DNA of 64,000 nucleotides from Pacificispira sp965223125 (GTDB lineage: Bacteria > Pseudomonadota > Alphaproteobacteria > UBA8366 > Aestuariispiraceae): the NCBI GenBank assembly GCA_965223125.1, contig OZ244984.1, positions 372,001-436,000 of the forward strand. The letters are read 5' to 3'. Each line of letters begins with the position of its first letter. Positions within the stretch are counted from its first letter, which is position 1. Below are positions 48,259 through 57,913 of this stretch, one piece after another. The position numbers were made by a program, and so were the translations under genes. The notes beneath the pieces are model-generated. The model ran no database searches. It was not told where the DNA came from and saw nothing but the letters and a program-made list of their open reading frames with translations.

Positions 48259-50420
48259 TGCGGATTATCAATGTTCTGATCGTCGTTCTCGGTCTTGGTA
48301 TCGTCACGCACAATACCACCGAGGCAGGATACGACTATAGAAGCGCAGCAATTTCGGATGGCATAGGCTACCGCTCCAATCTAATCGATCCTGGCAATCC
48401 ATATCACGCATCAATTCGGCACATGTTCGGAACACTGTTGTTGCGCTTCAGTTTATTGCCTGAAGATACAGATTTGCGTGATCAGGCGGGACCCAATTCC
48501 ATCCGACTTAAAGACGAATCCAAGCAATTGGAATATAAACAATCGATCCAAGCCATTCTGGATAATCCAGAAAGCGCTGAACATTGGGCGTCTCTACCCC
48601 GTTATCCATATGCCTTTGGCCTCTGCGCCACCAATAACACAAATTCCGCACTTCCATTCATGCAGAACGTGGCGCTATCGGACTTGATGCCGGAAGTCCG
48701 GGATTCACTGATCCATATCCGACATGACCTAATTCTTCTTTGTCATATCCCGCCTCAAGAGCGTCAAGAAATGCGTCAAATACTGAACGACCGCATCCAT
48801 CGCTTGTCGACTATCAGTCCAGCAGCCAAGCCATGGACAGATTACCTTCGGGGCGCGATTGCGTTCTATGCCGAAGATTTGGACATGGCCCAAAATGCAT
48901 TCACTGAAGTTCCGAAGACCGCAACACAATGGTTGTACAGGAGCGCACGCTATATGGAAGTGCGCATTGCGAAATCTCGTCTGGCGGAGCTAACCCACGA
49001 GGAATCCCTGGCAATTGAGCTGCTCGATAAGTTTGACACTGAGTTGGAGCGATTTATCGGCGAGTTTCCGACAGGTCCCTACAGTGAGACGGCAAGGGAC
49101 TTACGTCGATATCTACTGAATCAAAAAGGCGATAAGTCCGGATTGATTCGGATTCTGGCCGAGACCTTCACCGAAAAGTTTCAATCCGGCGCGCTCGCGG
49201 ACGAACCAACTCGCATCGCAATCTTCCACGAATTGACCCGATATCATGCCGCAGAGCCCGATGAGTCCCTTATACCTCTGTACGACAAAGGATTATCGCC
49301 CTTCCTGGCGGTTCTAGATTTGCTGAGTTCGCATCGAATGAAAGTATTGTCGCATGACAGCCAGCCGAACAGTCAGCCCGCCTCTCTAGGGTTCACTTTA
49401 CAGGATGCCTCGGAATCGTTTGCCCCTTATCCGGGTTTGCTCGACTACGCACTTCTTCTCACTTTGGATGATAATTCGGTAGCGGAAGCCGAAATCAAAC
49501 CAGAAACCTATGGTGCCCTCTTCGCTGATGCTCTGGTGTTGCAAGGGAGAGCGCTGAGCAAGCTTGGCATGTATATGCGCGCTGCGGAAACCTGGTCTGT
49601 AATTGAGCAATCAACCACAACCTATAATGCTCCAACAGAAATCGCTACAGCCTACATGCGTCTGGGCCGTTTCGAAGCATTCCTTCCCTTCGTTTTATCC
49701 GACGGAACCGATAAGAACCCCAGCACCGGTTCTCACGTTTATGATGAATTCGACATCACTGCCGAGACTTTCCGAAACCAGTATCAACCCCATGTGTCAC
49801 TTCTCGAACGCGGTCTTGATAGTTTCGCCGATCCCGATAAAGCACGGATCATCGCCCTTAACCCTGACTATCCGCCAGATATTCGATTCATGGCAATGGA
49901 ACCGCTACTTCGTCGTGCAATTCTTACAGGAAACCATAAGGACTATCTGGAATTGGCAGAAACGTCAGGGCAAATGCTCGCTGACGCAACCATATCGCTG
50001 GCACATGGCTATCGCGATCTGACATCTACGATCCGAACGCTATCCCAAAGACCAGATGACCCGAAAGCCCTTACAGATCTCGGCTACTTCCTGTACGCCA
50101 ATAGGCTTTATTTCGGCTGCCTGACCGAAACTCTTTGGGAAAGTCACCTGGGCGGTTGCCCGGTTGAAACGAAAGATATGATCGTACCAATAGAACTTTT
50201 CTCCAAGGCGCTTGCCATACTGACAAAACGCTCCATGCGTAGCAAGGAAGAAGGCCGTCTGCTCAGAATTATGATCTTCTGCTACAAATCCTTCGAGAAT
50301 ATCCATCACTGTACACGCAACAAAACTGAAGACTATCCAATGGACACGCGCTTAAAATGGTTCCTGCGCCTCCACAGATATTTTCCGGAAGACGCCGCAA
50401 GAACACCCTACTGGTACTGA
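48255..50420 (+). CDS. Large exported protein of unknown function, helical-repeat-like
   Basis: A 721-residue protein with a hydrophobic export signal (IINVLIVVLGLGIVTHNTTEAG, about residues 4-25). No catalytic motif is recognised. Long stretches look alpha-helical with TPR/SEL1-like spacing, for example PWTDYLRGAIAFYAEDLDMAQNAF, DALVLQGRALSKLGMYMRAAETW and ALTDLGYFLYANRLYFG, so it may be a repeat scaffold in the periplasm. It is coupled to the DUF3142-like gene by a four-base overlap. G+C is clearly low for the window (48601-48660 has 28 of 60), consistent with horizontal transfer. It ends just before the ilvC terminator, with which it is convergent. Confidence 0.6.
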   Translation: MMRIINVLIVVLGLGIVTHNTTEAGYDYRSAAISDGIGYRSNLIDPGNPYHASIRHMFGTLLLRFSLLPEDTDLRDQAGPNSIRLKDESKQLEYKQSIQAILDNPESAEHWASLPRYPYAFGLCATNNTNSALPFMQNVALSDLMPEVRDSLIHIRHDLILLCHIPPQERQEMRQILNDRIHRLSTISPAAKPWTDYLRGAIAFYAEDLDMAQNAFTEVPKTATQWLYRSARYMEVRIAKSRLAELTHEESLAIELLDKFDTELERFIGEFPTGPYSETARDLRRYLLNQKGDKSGLIRILAETFTEKFQSGALADEPTRIAIFHELTRYHAAEPDESLIPLYDKGLSPFLAVLDLLSSHRMKVLSHDSQPNSQPASLGFTLQDASESFAPYPGLLDYALLLTLDDNSVAEAEIKPETYGALFADALVLQGRALSKLGMYMRAAETWSVIEQSTTTYNAPTEIATAYMRLGRFEAFLPFVLSDGTDKNPSTGSHVYDEFDITAETFRNQYQPHVSLLERGLDSFADPDKARIIALNPDYPPDIRFMAMEPLLRRAILTGNHKDYLELAETSGQMLADATISLAHGYRDLTSTIRTLSQRPDDPKALTDLGYFLYANRLYFGCLTETLWESHLGGCPVETKDMIVPIELFSKALAILTKRSMRSKEEGRLLRIMIFCYKSFENIHHCTRNKTEDYPMDTRLKWFLRLHRYFPEDAARTPYWY

Positions 50421-50441
50421 TAAAAACCCCACACCCCAAAC

Positions 50442-50473
50442 AAAAAACCCCGCCTCCATCGGAGAGCGGGGTT
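50442..50473 (-). terminator. Rho-independent terminator of ilvC
   Basis: Plus-strand CCCCGC (50448-50453) pairs with GCGGGG (50466-50471), extended by CTCC/GGAG around an ATC loop and by AA/TT. Read on the minus strand it is followed by six T residues. A shorter mixed T-run on the plus side may also help end the upstream convergent pair. Confidence 0.92.
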
Positions 50474-50495
50474 CTTGTTGCGTGCTGTGCAGGCG

Positions 50496-51515
50496 TCAGT
50501 TCTTGGTCTTGTCGACCAGGGCCTTTTCGGAGATCCAGGGCATCATGGCGCGGAGTTTGGTGCCGACTTCCTCGATCGGATGGGCGTCGTTGAGGCGGCG
50601 GGTGGCCTTGAAGCTGGTCTGGTTGACCTTGTTCTCCAGCATCCAGTCGCGGGTGAACTTACCGCTCTGGATATCGTGCAGAACGCGCTTCATTTCCGCC
50701 TTGGTCTCGGCGGTGATGATGCGCGGGCCGGTGACGTATTCGCCGTATTCCGCCGTGTTGGAGATCGAGTAGTTCATGTTGGCGATGCCGCCCTCGTAGA
50801 TCAGGTCGACGATCAGCTTGACCTCGTGCAGGCATTCGAAATAGGCCATTTCCGGTGCATAACCGGCTTCGACCAGGGTTTCGAACCCGGCGCGGATCAG
50901 TTCAATCAGCCCGCCGCAGAGCACAACCTGCTCACCGAACAGGTCGGTTTCGCATTCTTCCTTGAAGCTGGTCTCGATGATCCCGGCCTTGCCGCCGCCA
51001 TTGGCGCAGGCATAGGAAAGGGCGATTTCCAGCGCATTGCCGGACGCATCGCGATCCACCGCGACCAGGGTCGGAACCCCGCCGCCGCGCAAATATTCGG
51101 AGCGCACGGTATGGCCGGGGCCTTTCGGCGCGATCATGAAGACGTCGAGATCTGCGCGGGCCTCGATCAGGTTGAAATGGACATTGAGGCCATGGGCGAA
51201 GGCGATGGCCGCGCCTTCCTTCATGTTGCCATGCAGTTCGTCGCGGTAGATGTCGCCCTGCAATTCGTCAGGGGTCAGCATCATCACGAGGTCGGCCCAT
51301 TTCGCCGCCTCGGTCGCGGTCATGCATTTCATGCCCGCCGCCTCGACCTTCTTGCGGGTCGGGGAGCCTTCACGCAGGCCGACGACGATGTCCTTCACGC
51401 CGCTGTCCCGCAGGTTCATGGCATGGGCATGGCCCTGGCTGCCGAAGCCGATGATCGCAACCTTCTTGGTCTTGATCAGGTTTACATCAGCATCACGATC
51501 ATAATAGACGCGCAT
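50496..51515 (-). CDS. ilvC: Ketol-acid reductoisomerase (NADP+)
   Basis: Second common enzyme of valine, leucine and isoleucine synthesis; isomerises and reduces acetolactate or acetohydroxybutyrate with Mg2+ and NADPH. The 339-residue class I protein starts MRVYYDRDADVNLIKTKKVAIIGFGSQG (two parts: MRVYYDRDADVNLI, AIIGFGSQGHAHAMNL). PKGPGHTVRSEYLRGGGVP, SYACANGGGKAGIIETSF and GIANMNYSISNTAEYG, with metal-binding acids in ETDLFGEQ and ECLHEVKLIVDL, are all present. Transcribed alone and ended by a strong hairpin. Confidence 0.98.
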   Translation of the reverse strand: MRVYYDRDADVNLIKTKKVAIIGFGSQGHAHAMNLRDSGVKDIVVGLREGSPTRKKVEAAGMKCMTATEAAKWADLVMMLTPDELQGDIYRDELHGNMKEGAAIAFAHGLNVHFNLIEARADLDVFMIAPKGPGHTVRSEYLRGGGVPTLVAVDRDASGNALEIALSYACANGGGKAGIIETSFKEECETDLFGEQVVLCGGLIELIRAGFETLVEAGYAPEMAYFECLHEVKLIVDLIYEGGIANMNYSISNTAEYGEYVTGPRIITAETKAEMKRVLHDIQSGKFTRDWMLENKVNQTSFKATRRLNDAHPIEEVGTKLRAMMPWISEKALVDKTKN

Positions 51516-51937
51516 GAGTGAGCGCTCCCCTCTGGTGTCTTGTCGTTCCGAAATTCGACGGCGCGGATACCGATCCGACCGTCAAAACCGCGTCTCTCTA
51601 GCGGTCTTGGGCGGATCGATCAATGGCGGATATGCATCACTGTCGTCAAAAGCCCTGTGCCGCAATCCGGGAAGACGTCATTTCCGGTATAGGACAGAGA
51701 TGAAATGACAGGCCATCGGGTCGTAGTAACCGGATTGCCGCGCAGCCTGTCGACTGGACACAGGATAGTTCCAGCGTCAACGACTGGCGCGAAGACTGTT
51801 GCAAAATGCGGTGTGGCTGATATCAGGGGCGGTATGGGTTGGCTGCATAATTCCTGATGCCCGCCCGCAACAAAAAGACAACAGCGCGCTAAGGCGGTGC
51901 AGCGGTCACGACCCCAAGAGCGTTCAGGATTCCGAAG
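51516..51937. other. 422-bp intergenic region without a recognised gene
   Basis: Divergent spacer between ilvC and the LegB-like gene. It must hold both promoters. I see only weak structure: ACCGC (51587-51591) with GCGGT (51601-51605), and GACAGGC (51707-51713) with GCCTGTC (51745-51751). No leader peptide of branched-chain residues, RNA gene or convincing coding frame was recognised. Confidence 0.5.
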
Positions 51938-52954
51938 ATGTCGTCGAAAACCCTGCAAGGCAAATCCGTCCTGGTCACCGGCGCGGATGGATTCATCGGA
52001 TCCCATCTCTGCGAAACGCTCGTCGCCCAGGGTGCAAAGGTCCGCGCGTTGAGCGCCTATACTTCCTTTGGCACCCGTGGCTGGCTGGACTCCCTGGACC
52101 CATCGGTGCTTACGGAAATCGAGATCATCTCCGGCGATATCCGCGACCCGCATATGGTTGACCGACTGGTCGAGGGACAGAGCATCGTCCTGCATCTGGC
52201 CGCCCTGATCGCGATTCCCTATTCCTATGTCGCGCCACAGTCCTATGTCGACGTAAACGTCACCGGCACGCTGAACGTGCTGGAAGCCTGCCGACGCCAT
52301 GCCGTCGAAAGACTGGTCCATACATCAACGTCCGAAGTCTATGGCACGGCCCTGTTCACCCCGATTACCGAAGCTCACCCGCTACAAGGGCAATCGCCCT
52401 ATTCCGCCAGCAAGATCGGCGCGGATTACATGGTGCAGGCCTATCATCGGTCCTTCGACCTGCCCGCCGTGATCCTGCGCCCGTTCAACACATACGGTCC
52501 CCGGCAGAGCGAACGGGCGGTCATCCCCACCCTCATCCGCCAGTATCTTGACCCGGACTGCCCGGCGGTCGAAATCGGCGACCTCTCGCCGATCCGGGAC
52601 TTCAATTATGTCCAGGACACCGCCGATGCTTTTGCAGAAATCGCCGTGGCCGGGGATATCGCATTCGGACAGGCCTATAATGCCGGGTCCGGTCATGGCG
52701 TCACCATCGGCGAGGTTGCCGAAACGATCCGCGACCTGATCGGTGCCAACAAGCCCCTCAAAACCATGGCGGATCGCACGCGCCCGGCCAAATCGGAAGT
52801 ATTTGAACTCCTGGCCGATTCCACACTGCTGACCTCCGTAACGACCTGGCGCACGCGAACGCCGCTGAATTCCGGAATTGAAAAAACCATTGCCTGGTGG
52901 CGGGAAGAATTCACGAAAGGTCGGATTCGCCGGTCCAGCGGATATTTGATATAA
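51938..52954 (+). CDS. NAD-dependent 4,6-dehydratase/epimerase, LegB-like
   Basis: A 338-residue extended short-chain dehydrogenase acting on nucleotide sugars. The NAD site is VLVTGADGFIGSHLCE (12-27), then VLHLAALIAIPYSY, the catalytic triad in HTSTSEVYG and PYSASKIGADYMV, RPFNTYGPRQSERAVIPTLI and IRDFNYVQDTADAF. The C-terminal RTRPAKSEVFELLAD and SGIEKTIAWWREEF match LegB-type N-acetylhexosamine 4,6-dehydratases that start legionaminic-acid synthesis, although general SDR epimerases are close relatives. A NeuB-family synthase gene about 5 kb downstream supports a nonulosonate role. Confidence 0.78.
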   Translation: MSSKTLQGKSVLVTGADGFIGSHLCETLVAQGAKVRALSAYTSFGTRGWLDSLDPSVLTEIEIISGDIRDPHMVDRLVEGQSIVLHLAALIAIPYSYVAPQSYVDVNVTGTLNVLEACRRHAVERLVHTSTSEVYGTALFTPITEAHPLQGQSPYSASKIGADYMVQAYHRSFDLPAVILRPFNTYGPRQSERAVIPTLIRQYLDPDCPAVEIGDLSPIRDFNYVQDTADAFAEIAVAGDIAFGQAYNAGSGHGVTIGEVAETIRDLIGANKPLKTMADRTRPAKSEVFELLADSTLLTSVTTWRTRTPLNSGIEKTIAWWREEFTKGRIRRSSGYLI

Positions 52955-52999
52955 ACGCCATCGTCACTGTCCGGCCTGATCAGGGTACTGTCGGGGACT

Positions 53000-54199
53000 A
53001 TGCGATTATCCATGAATGCCAATCGAAGGACTCTCAGGATGGCGCTTCCGCCCGCAGTCTATCTGGGTGCGATCACCCGAAAGATACGCAGGCTGCTGGG
53101 CCTGCCTGCGGACAAGCCCTATCCGCCCCCGCCGGACGGTGTCATCCTGTCCCCCTCCATCGGCCACCAGAGGGAAAGCCGGGACATCCTGCCCCAAATG
53201 CCCTGCCCCCGATCCGGCACACGCGCGGATATCGAAGCCTGGCAGGACAAGGCACGTACAGTGCTGGCCGCTTCAATGGGCTGGCATGCCAAGCCAACAC
53301 CACCCGTTCTGACGGCCCGGGTTCAGCGCCTGCCGGTCTCTGCGGATATCGACCGTGAAACGCTCTATCTGCGGGTTCGTCCGGACTGTGACGTGCCGGT
53401 CCATCTGCTAAAGCCAAAAACTCTCGATCCTGGAAAACCGGCCCCGCTGCTTCTCTACATGGCGGGTTCGACTTCCGGCGTTCATCTGGCATGGGGGGAG
53501 GCACGGGTTCCCATCGATCACCAGCGCCTTGCCATCGGCTGCGACATCGGTCGACAGGCGGCAGAGCGCGGATATCTGGTTGCCTGCATTGAACAGGTGG
53601 GATTCGGGGAACGGGAAGAACGGGCGCTTGCCAAACGAACATCCAATCGCACCGTCGATGCCCATTCCCATGCCCTGCTGCTGGGCCGCAGCCTGATGGG
53701 AGAGAAGGCGCTGGATGTATCCGGATGCCTGGACTGGATCCTGTCCGATCCGACCTGCCCCATCGATGAAACGCGGGTTTTTCTGTTCGGGCACTCCGCT
53801 GGCGGAATCGCGGCACTCTATGCAGCCGCCGTCGAAACGCGCATTCAGGGCGTTCTCGCCAGTGGCTCTATCGGGCGCATCCGCGACACAATTGCCGCGC
53901 GCTCCTCCACCGGGGGGGATGGAATCGTGCCTGGAATCCTGCGGCATTTCGAAACCGAAGACATCGTGTCCATGATCGCGCCCCGTCGCTTCGTCGGCCT
54001 TTCCGGTGGCCGCGACCATATCTATCCCTTCGATGGCGTGCGTCGGGTGGTCGAGGCAGCCCTGCCTGCTTATCGTGCCTTTGGCGCAGAGGACAGAATA
54101 TGGTCACAGGCTGCGGACGGTCCCCACCGATACTATCCACAGGAAACCTGGGCCGCCTGGAAGAAGACGATAGATCCATCAACTGAAGGGATGATTTAA
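53000..54199 (+). CDS. Alpha/beta hydrolase, acetyl-esterase-like
   Basis: A 399-residue serine hydrolase. PAPLLLYMAGSTSGVHLAWGE holds the oxyanion region, the nucleophile is in RVFLFGHSAGGIAALYAA, the acid in LSGGRDHIYPFDG and the histidine in GPHRYYPQETW. The size, long N-terminal region and GHSAGG elbow resemble large acetylxylan-esterase/cephalosporin-deacetylase-like hydrolases. An internal ATG at 53015 is an alternative start. Lying between the LegB-like gene and cysD, it may remove an acyl group from a glycan, but the context is weak. No signal peptide is obvious. Confidence 0.78.
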   Translation: MRLSMNANRRTLRMALPPAVYLGAITRKIRRLLGLPADKPYPPPPDGVILSPSIGHQRESRDILPQMPCPRSGTRADIEAWQDKARTVLAASMGWHAKPTPPVLTARVQRLPVSADIDRETLYLRVRPDCDVPVHLLKPKTLDPGKPAPLLLYMAGSTSGVHLAWGEARVPIDHQRLAIGCDIGRQAAERGYLVACIEQVGFGEREERALAKRTSNRTVDAHSHALLLGRSLMGEKALDVSGCLDWILSDPTCPIDETRVFLFGHSAGGIAALYAAAVETRIQGVLASGSIGRIRDTIAARSSTGGDGIVPGILRHFETEDIVSMIAPRRFVGLSGGRDHIYPFDGVRRVVEAALPAYRAFGAEDRIWSQAADGPHRYYPQETWAAWKKTIDPSTEGMI

Positions 54200-54326
54200 T
54201 AACATTGTAATTATGTAAATAAAAAATATCATCGAAAAATAAGTGTGGATTTATCAATCCGCACCCCCTAAAACCGGTTTCGACCACAGATGCTACGATG
54301 CGAACACCAACAAGATACGGATATCC

Positions 54327-55232
54327 ATGACCGACCGCCTGACCCATCTCCGCCGCCTCGAAGCTGAAAGCATTCATATCCTGCGGGAGGTCGCGGCCTC
54401 CTTCGAGAATCCGGTCATGATGTATTCCATCGGTAAGGATTCATCGGTAATGTTGCATCTGGCGATGAAGGCATTCTACCCATCGAAGCCGCCCTTTCCG
54501 TTCCTGCATGTGGATACGACCTGGAAATTCCGGGAAATGATCGCCTTTCGCGACCAACGCGCGGCGGAGTTGGGTATCGATCTGCTGATCCACACCAATG
54601 AGGACGGATTGCGCCAGGGGATCGGACCGTTCAGCCATGGCTCTTCCCTGCATACAGATGTCATGAAGACCCAGGCGCTGAAACAGGCGCTGGACAAATA
54701 CAAATTCGACTGCGCCATCGGCGGGGCGCGCCGGGACGAGGAGAAATCCCGCGCCAAGGAACGGGTGATGTCCTTCCGTGGCAAAGGCCATGTCTGGGAC
54801 CCGAAGAACCAGCGACCTGAACTCTGGAGCCTCTACAATACCCGTATCGGTTCCGGCGAGAGCGTGCGCGCTTTCCCGATCTCCAACTGGACCGAACTGG
54901 ATATCTGGCAATATATCCATGCGGAGAAGATCCCCATCGTACCGCTCTATTTCGCCGCCGAACGCCCGGTCGTCCCGCGCGATAATCAATGGATCATGGT
55001 GGACGATAACCGCATGCCGCTGCTGGATGGTGAAAAGGTGCAGATGAAGCGGGTACGGTTCCGCACGCTGGGCTGCTATCCGCTGACCGCCGCAATCGAA
55101 TCCGATGCGACGACCCTGCCTGAAATCGTCGCCGAGACGCTGATTTCCCGGACCTCCGAACGACAAGGGCGGATGATCGACCACGACCAATCCGGATCCA
55201 TGGAAAAGAAGAAGCGCGAGGGCTATTTCTGA
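54327..55232 (+). CDS. cysD: Sulfate adenylyltransferase subunit 2
   Basis: ATP-pyrophosphatase-fold subunit that with CysN makes adenosine 5'-phosphosulfate from sulfate and ATP. The ATG at 54327 (MTDRLTHLRRLEAESIHILRE) is chosen as the family start; the longer in-frame extension has no ribosome site. PP-loop MMYSIGKDSSVML, FLHVDTTWKFREMI, AIGGARRDEEKSRAKERV, SNWTELDIWQYI and the C-terminal ERQGRMIDHDQSGSMEKKKREGYF (in parts) are as expected over 301 residues. Its stop overlaps the start of cysNC by one base. Confidence 0.98.
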   Translation: MTDRLTHLRRLEAESIHILREVAASFENPVMMYSIGKDSSVMLHLAMKAFYPSKPPFPFLHVDTTWKFREMIAFRDQRAAELGIDLLIHTNEDGLRQGIGPFSHGSSLHTDVMKTQALKQALDKYKFDCAIGGARRDEEKSRAKERVMSFRGKGHVWDPKNQRPELWSLYNTRIGSGESVRAFPISNWTELDIWQYIHAEKIPIVPLYFAAERPVVPRDNQWIMVDDNRMPLLDGEKVQMKRVRFRTLGCYPLTAAIESDATTLPEIVAETLISRTSERQGRMIDHDQSGSMEKKKREGYF

Positions 55233-57127
55233 TGCGCGATACTGTACCGACTGCCGCCGATGTTGAGGCCTATCTTGCGGAGCAGGAAAACAAGGATCTG
55301 CTGCGCTTCATCACCTGCGGCTCCGTGGATGACGGAAAGTCGACCCTCATTGGACGGCTCCTCTACGATTCAAAACTGATCTTCGAAGATCAACTGGCGG
55401 CGCTGGAAGCCGACAGCAAGCGCGACGGCACCGTCAAGGACGGGATCGATTTCGCACTGCTGGTCGACGGGCTGCAGGCGGAGCGCGAACAGGGCATCAC
55501 CATTGATGTCGCCTATCGCTTTTTTGCTACGGATAGGCGGAAATTCATCGTCGCCGATACGCCGGGCCACGAACAATACACCCGCAACATGGCGACCGGG
55601 GCCTCCACCGCCTCGGTTGCGGTGATCCTGATCGATGCCCGGCGCGGTGTCCTGACCCAGACCCGACGGCATTCCTTCATCGTTTCGATGCTGGGCATCC
55701 GGACCATCATTCTGGCCGTCAACAAGATGGATCTGGTGGGCGATGACCCCGCCATATTCGAAAAGATCGTTGCCGAGTATCGCGCATTCGCAAAGCAGAT
55801 TGGACTGGAGGACTTTCACGCCATCCCGATGTCGGCGCTGAAAGGTGACAATGTCATGACACGCGGGGCGTCCATGCCCTGGTATGACGGTCCAACCCTT
55901 CTAGAAGCACTGGAATCCGCCCCCCTGCCGGAGGACGATACGACAGGTCCGTTCCGCCTGCCGGTGCAATGGGTTAACCGTCCCAATCTCGACTTCCGGG
56001 GGGTCAGTGGGACTGTATCCGGCGGCATGGTGCGCGTCGGACAGCCGGTCGCGGCCCTGCCTTCAGGCAGGCGCAGCACGGTCGCGCGCATCGTCACGCT
56101 GGATGGTGACCTGCCCCAGGCGCGGCCCGGACAGGCCGTCACGCTGGTTCTGGCCGATGAGATCGATGTCAGCCGGGGCGACATACTGGCTGATGCCGAA
56201 AATCCGGCGGAGGTCACCGACCAGTTCGCCGCCCATCTGATCTGGCTTGCCGATCATCCGATGATCCCGGAACGCCAGTATCTGCTGAAGCTGGGGACCC
56301 AGACTGTCGGTGCGGCAATTACAGAATTGAAGCACAGGATCAATGTGAACACGCTGGAACATACAGCGGCAAAGACACTGGATCTGAACGAGGTCGGCAT
56401 CTGCAATCTCGCCCTCGACCACGCCATCGCCTATGATCCCTATGCGGCCAATCCGGAGACTGGGGCCTTCATCCTGATTGACCGGTACAGCAATGCGACG
56501 GTCGGGGCCGGGATGATCGATTTCGGCCTGCGCCGGGCGACCAATCTGGTCTGGCAGGATCTGGACGTGACCAAGGCGGTGCGCGCCGAACTGAAACGCC
56601 AGAAACCCGCGATTCTGTGGTTTACCGGCCTGTCCGGGGCAGGAAAATCCACCATCGCCAATCTGGTGGAGAAGCATCTGCTGGCCATTGGTCGCCATAC
56701 CTATATCCTGGATGGCGACAATGTCCGACACGGCCTGAACAAGGATCTGGGCTTTACCGAAACCGACCGGGTGGAAAATATCCGGCGCGTCGCAGAAACA
56801 GCGAAGCTGTTCATCGATGCCGGATTGATCACCCTCGTCTCCTTCATCTCGCCATTCCGCAGCGAGCGGGATCTGGCGCGGGAACTGGTTGAAGAGAATG
56901 AGTTTCTGGAAATCTTCGTCGATACCCCCCTTTCCGTCTGCGAGGATCGCGATCCGAAGGGCCTCTACGCCAAGGCGCGGGCCGGGCAGATCAAGAACTT
57001 CACCGGCATCGATTCCCCCTATGAGGCCCCGATCAATCCGGAAGTGAGGCTGGACACGACCAACGGTACACCTGCCGAACTGGCGGAACAGGTTGTCTTT
57101 TTCCTGAAGGACCACAATTTCATCTGA
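55232..57127 (+). CDS. cysNC: Bifunctional sulfate adenylyltransferase large subunit / adenylylsulfate kinase
   Basis: A 631-residue fusion. The N-terminal CysN GTPase part (about 1-440) has G1 ITCGSVDDGKSTLIGRLL, EQGITIDVAYRFF, DTPGHEQYTRNMATGAS and NKMDLVG. The C-terminal CysC part (about 450-631) has the P-loop FTGLSGAGKSTIANLVE, DGDNVRHGLNKDLGF and KGLYAKARAGQIKNFTGIDSPYE. With CysD it produces PAPS, either for sulfate reduction or for sulfotransferases. No reductase genes (cysH, cysI, cysJ) are near, whereas sugar-nucleotide genes are, so a sulfation use is worth considering. Confidence 0.97.
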   Translation: MRDTVPTAADVEAYLAEQENKDLLRFITCGSVDDGKSTLIGRLLYDSKLIFEDQLAALEADSKRDGTVKDGIDFALLVDGLQAEREQGITIDVAYRFFATDRRKFIVADTPGHEQYTRNMATGASTASVAVILIDARRGVLTQTRRHSFIVSMLGIRTIILAVNKMDLVGDDPAIFEKIVAEYRAFAKQIGLEDFHAIPMSALKGDNVMTRGASMPWYDGPTLLEALESAPLPEDDTTGPFRLPVQWVNRPNLDFRGVSGTVSGGMVRVGQPVAALPSGRRSTVARIVTLDGDLPQARPGQAVTLVLADEIDVSRGDILADAENPAEVTDQFAAHLIWLADHPMIPERQYLLKLGTQTVGAAITELKHRINVNTLEHTAAKTLDLNEVGICNLALDHAIAYDPYAANPETGAFILIDRYSNATVGAGMIDFGLRRATNLVWQDLDVTKAVRAELKRQKPAILWFTGLSGAGKSTIANLVEKHLLAIGRHTYILDGDNVRHGLNKDLGFTETDRVENIRRVAETAKLFIDAGLITLVSFISPFRSERDLARELVEENEFLEIFVDTPLSVCEDRDPKGLYAKARAGQIKNFTGIDSPYEAPINPEVRLDTTNGTPAELAEQVVFFLKDHNFI

Positions 57128-57165
57128 CCGGGATACCGCAACTGTTGGAAAAGGATCGTGCAGGC

Positions 57166-57831
57166 ATGAAACTTACTCTGACCGCCAAGGACGGCCACGA
57201 ATTTGGTGCCTATCGCGCCGAACCGTCGGGAACACCGAAGGCCGGTATTGTCGTAATCCAGGAAATCTTCGGCGTGAACAGTCACATCCGCACCGTGGTC
57301 GATAGCTATGCCAAATCAGGGTATGTCGCCATCGCACCGCAGATTTTCGACAGGATCAAACCCGATCTGGAACTCGGTTATGAGGGATCGGATGTTGTTG
57401 CCGGGCGTCAGGCAAGAATGGATCTGGGATTCGACGCGCCGCTGCTCGACATCCAGGCGACAGTCGATCTGCTGATATCCGAAAATATTCCTGTCGGGGT
57501 CGTCGGCTATTGCTATGGCGGTGCACTGGCGTGGCGGAGCGCGGCAAAAGTAACCGACCTGTCTGCCACGATTTGCTATTACGGTGCCGCCGCAACCTTC
57601 AAAGACGAGGCCCCCGCCTGTCCGGTCCTGCTGCACTATGGCGAGAAGGACGCGATGATTCCCAGCAGCGACGCGACCCTGCTAAGCGGTCTCTATCCGA
57701 TGGTTGAGGCGCATGTCTATCCGGCAGATCATGGCTTCAACTGCGACCAACGCGCCAGCCATCATGCCCCCAGCGCCGCTCTTGCCATGGAACGCAGCCT
57801 TGCCTTCCTGCATCGGCATCTTCGGGCATAG
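57166..57831 (+). CDS. Dienelactone hydrolase family protein
   Basis: A 221-residue hydrolase starting at the ATG at 57166 (MKLTLTAKDGHEFGAYRAEP). It shows the DLH features GIVVIQEIFGVNSHIRTVVDSYAKSGYVAIAP (in parts), the cysteine nucleophile elbow GVVGYCYGGALAWR, the acid in YGEKDAMIP and the histidine in VYPADHGFNCDQR. It would hydrolyse a lactone or ester in the cytoplasm. It lies 38 bp after cysNC and may share its transcript; there is no evident link in function. Confidence 0.92.
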   Translation: MKLTLTAKDGHEFGAYRAEPSGTPKAGIVVIQEIFGVNSHIRTVVDSYAKSGYVAIAPQIFDRIKPDLELGYEGSDVVAGRQARMDLGFDAPLLDIQATVDLLISENIPVGVVGYCYGGALAWRSAAKVTDLSATICYYGAAATFKDEAPACPVLLHYGEKDAMIPSSDATLLSGLYPMVEAHVYPADHGFNCDQRASHHAPSAALAMERSLAFLHRHLRA

Positions 57832-57913
57832 AGTGCCCGCCGCTCCAATTGAATTCCCGTCCCTGCTCGCGTAGGGTCGTTGCTTCTATTGGCAGTGAGT
57901 TTGGAGATCGGTC

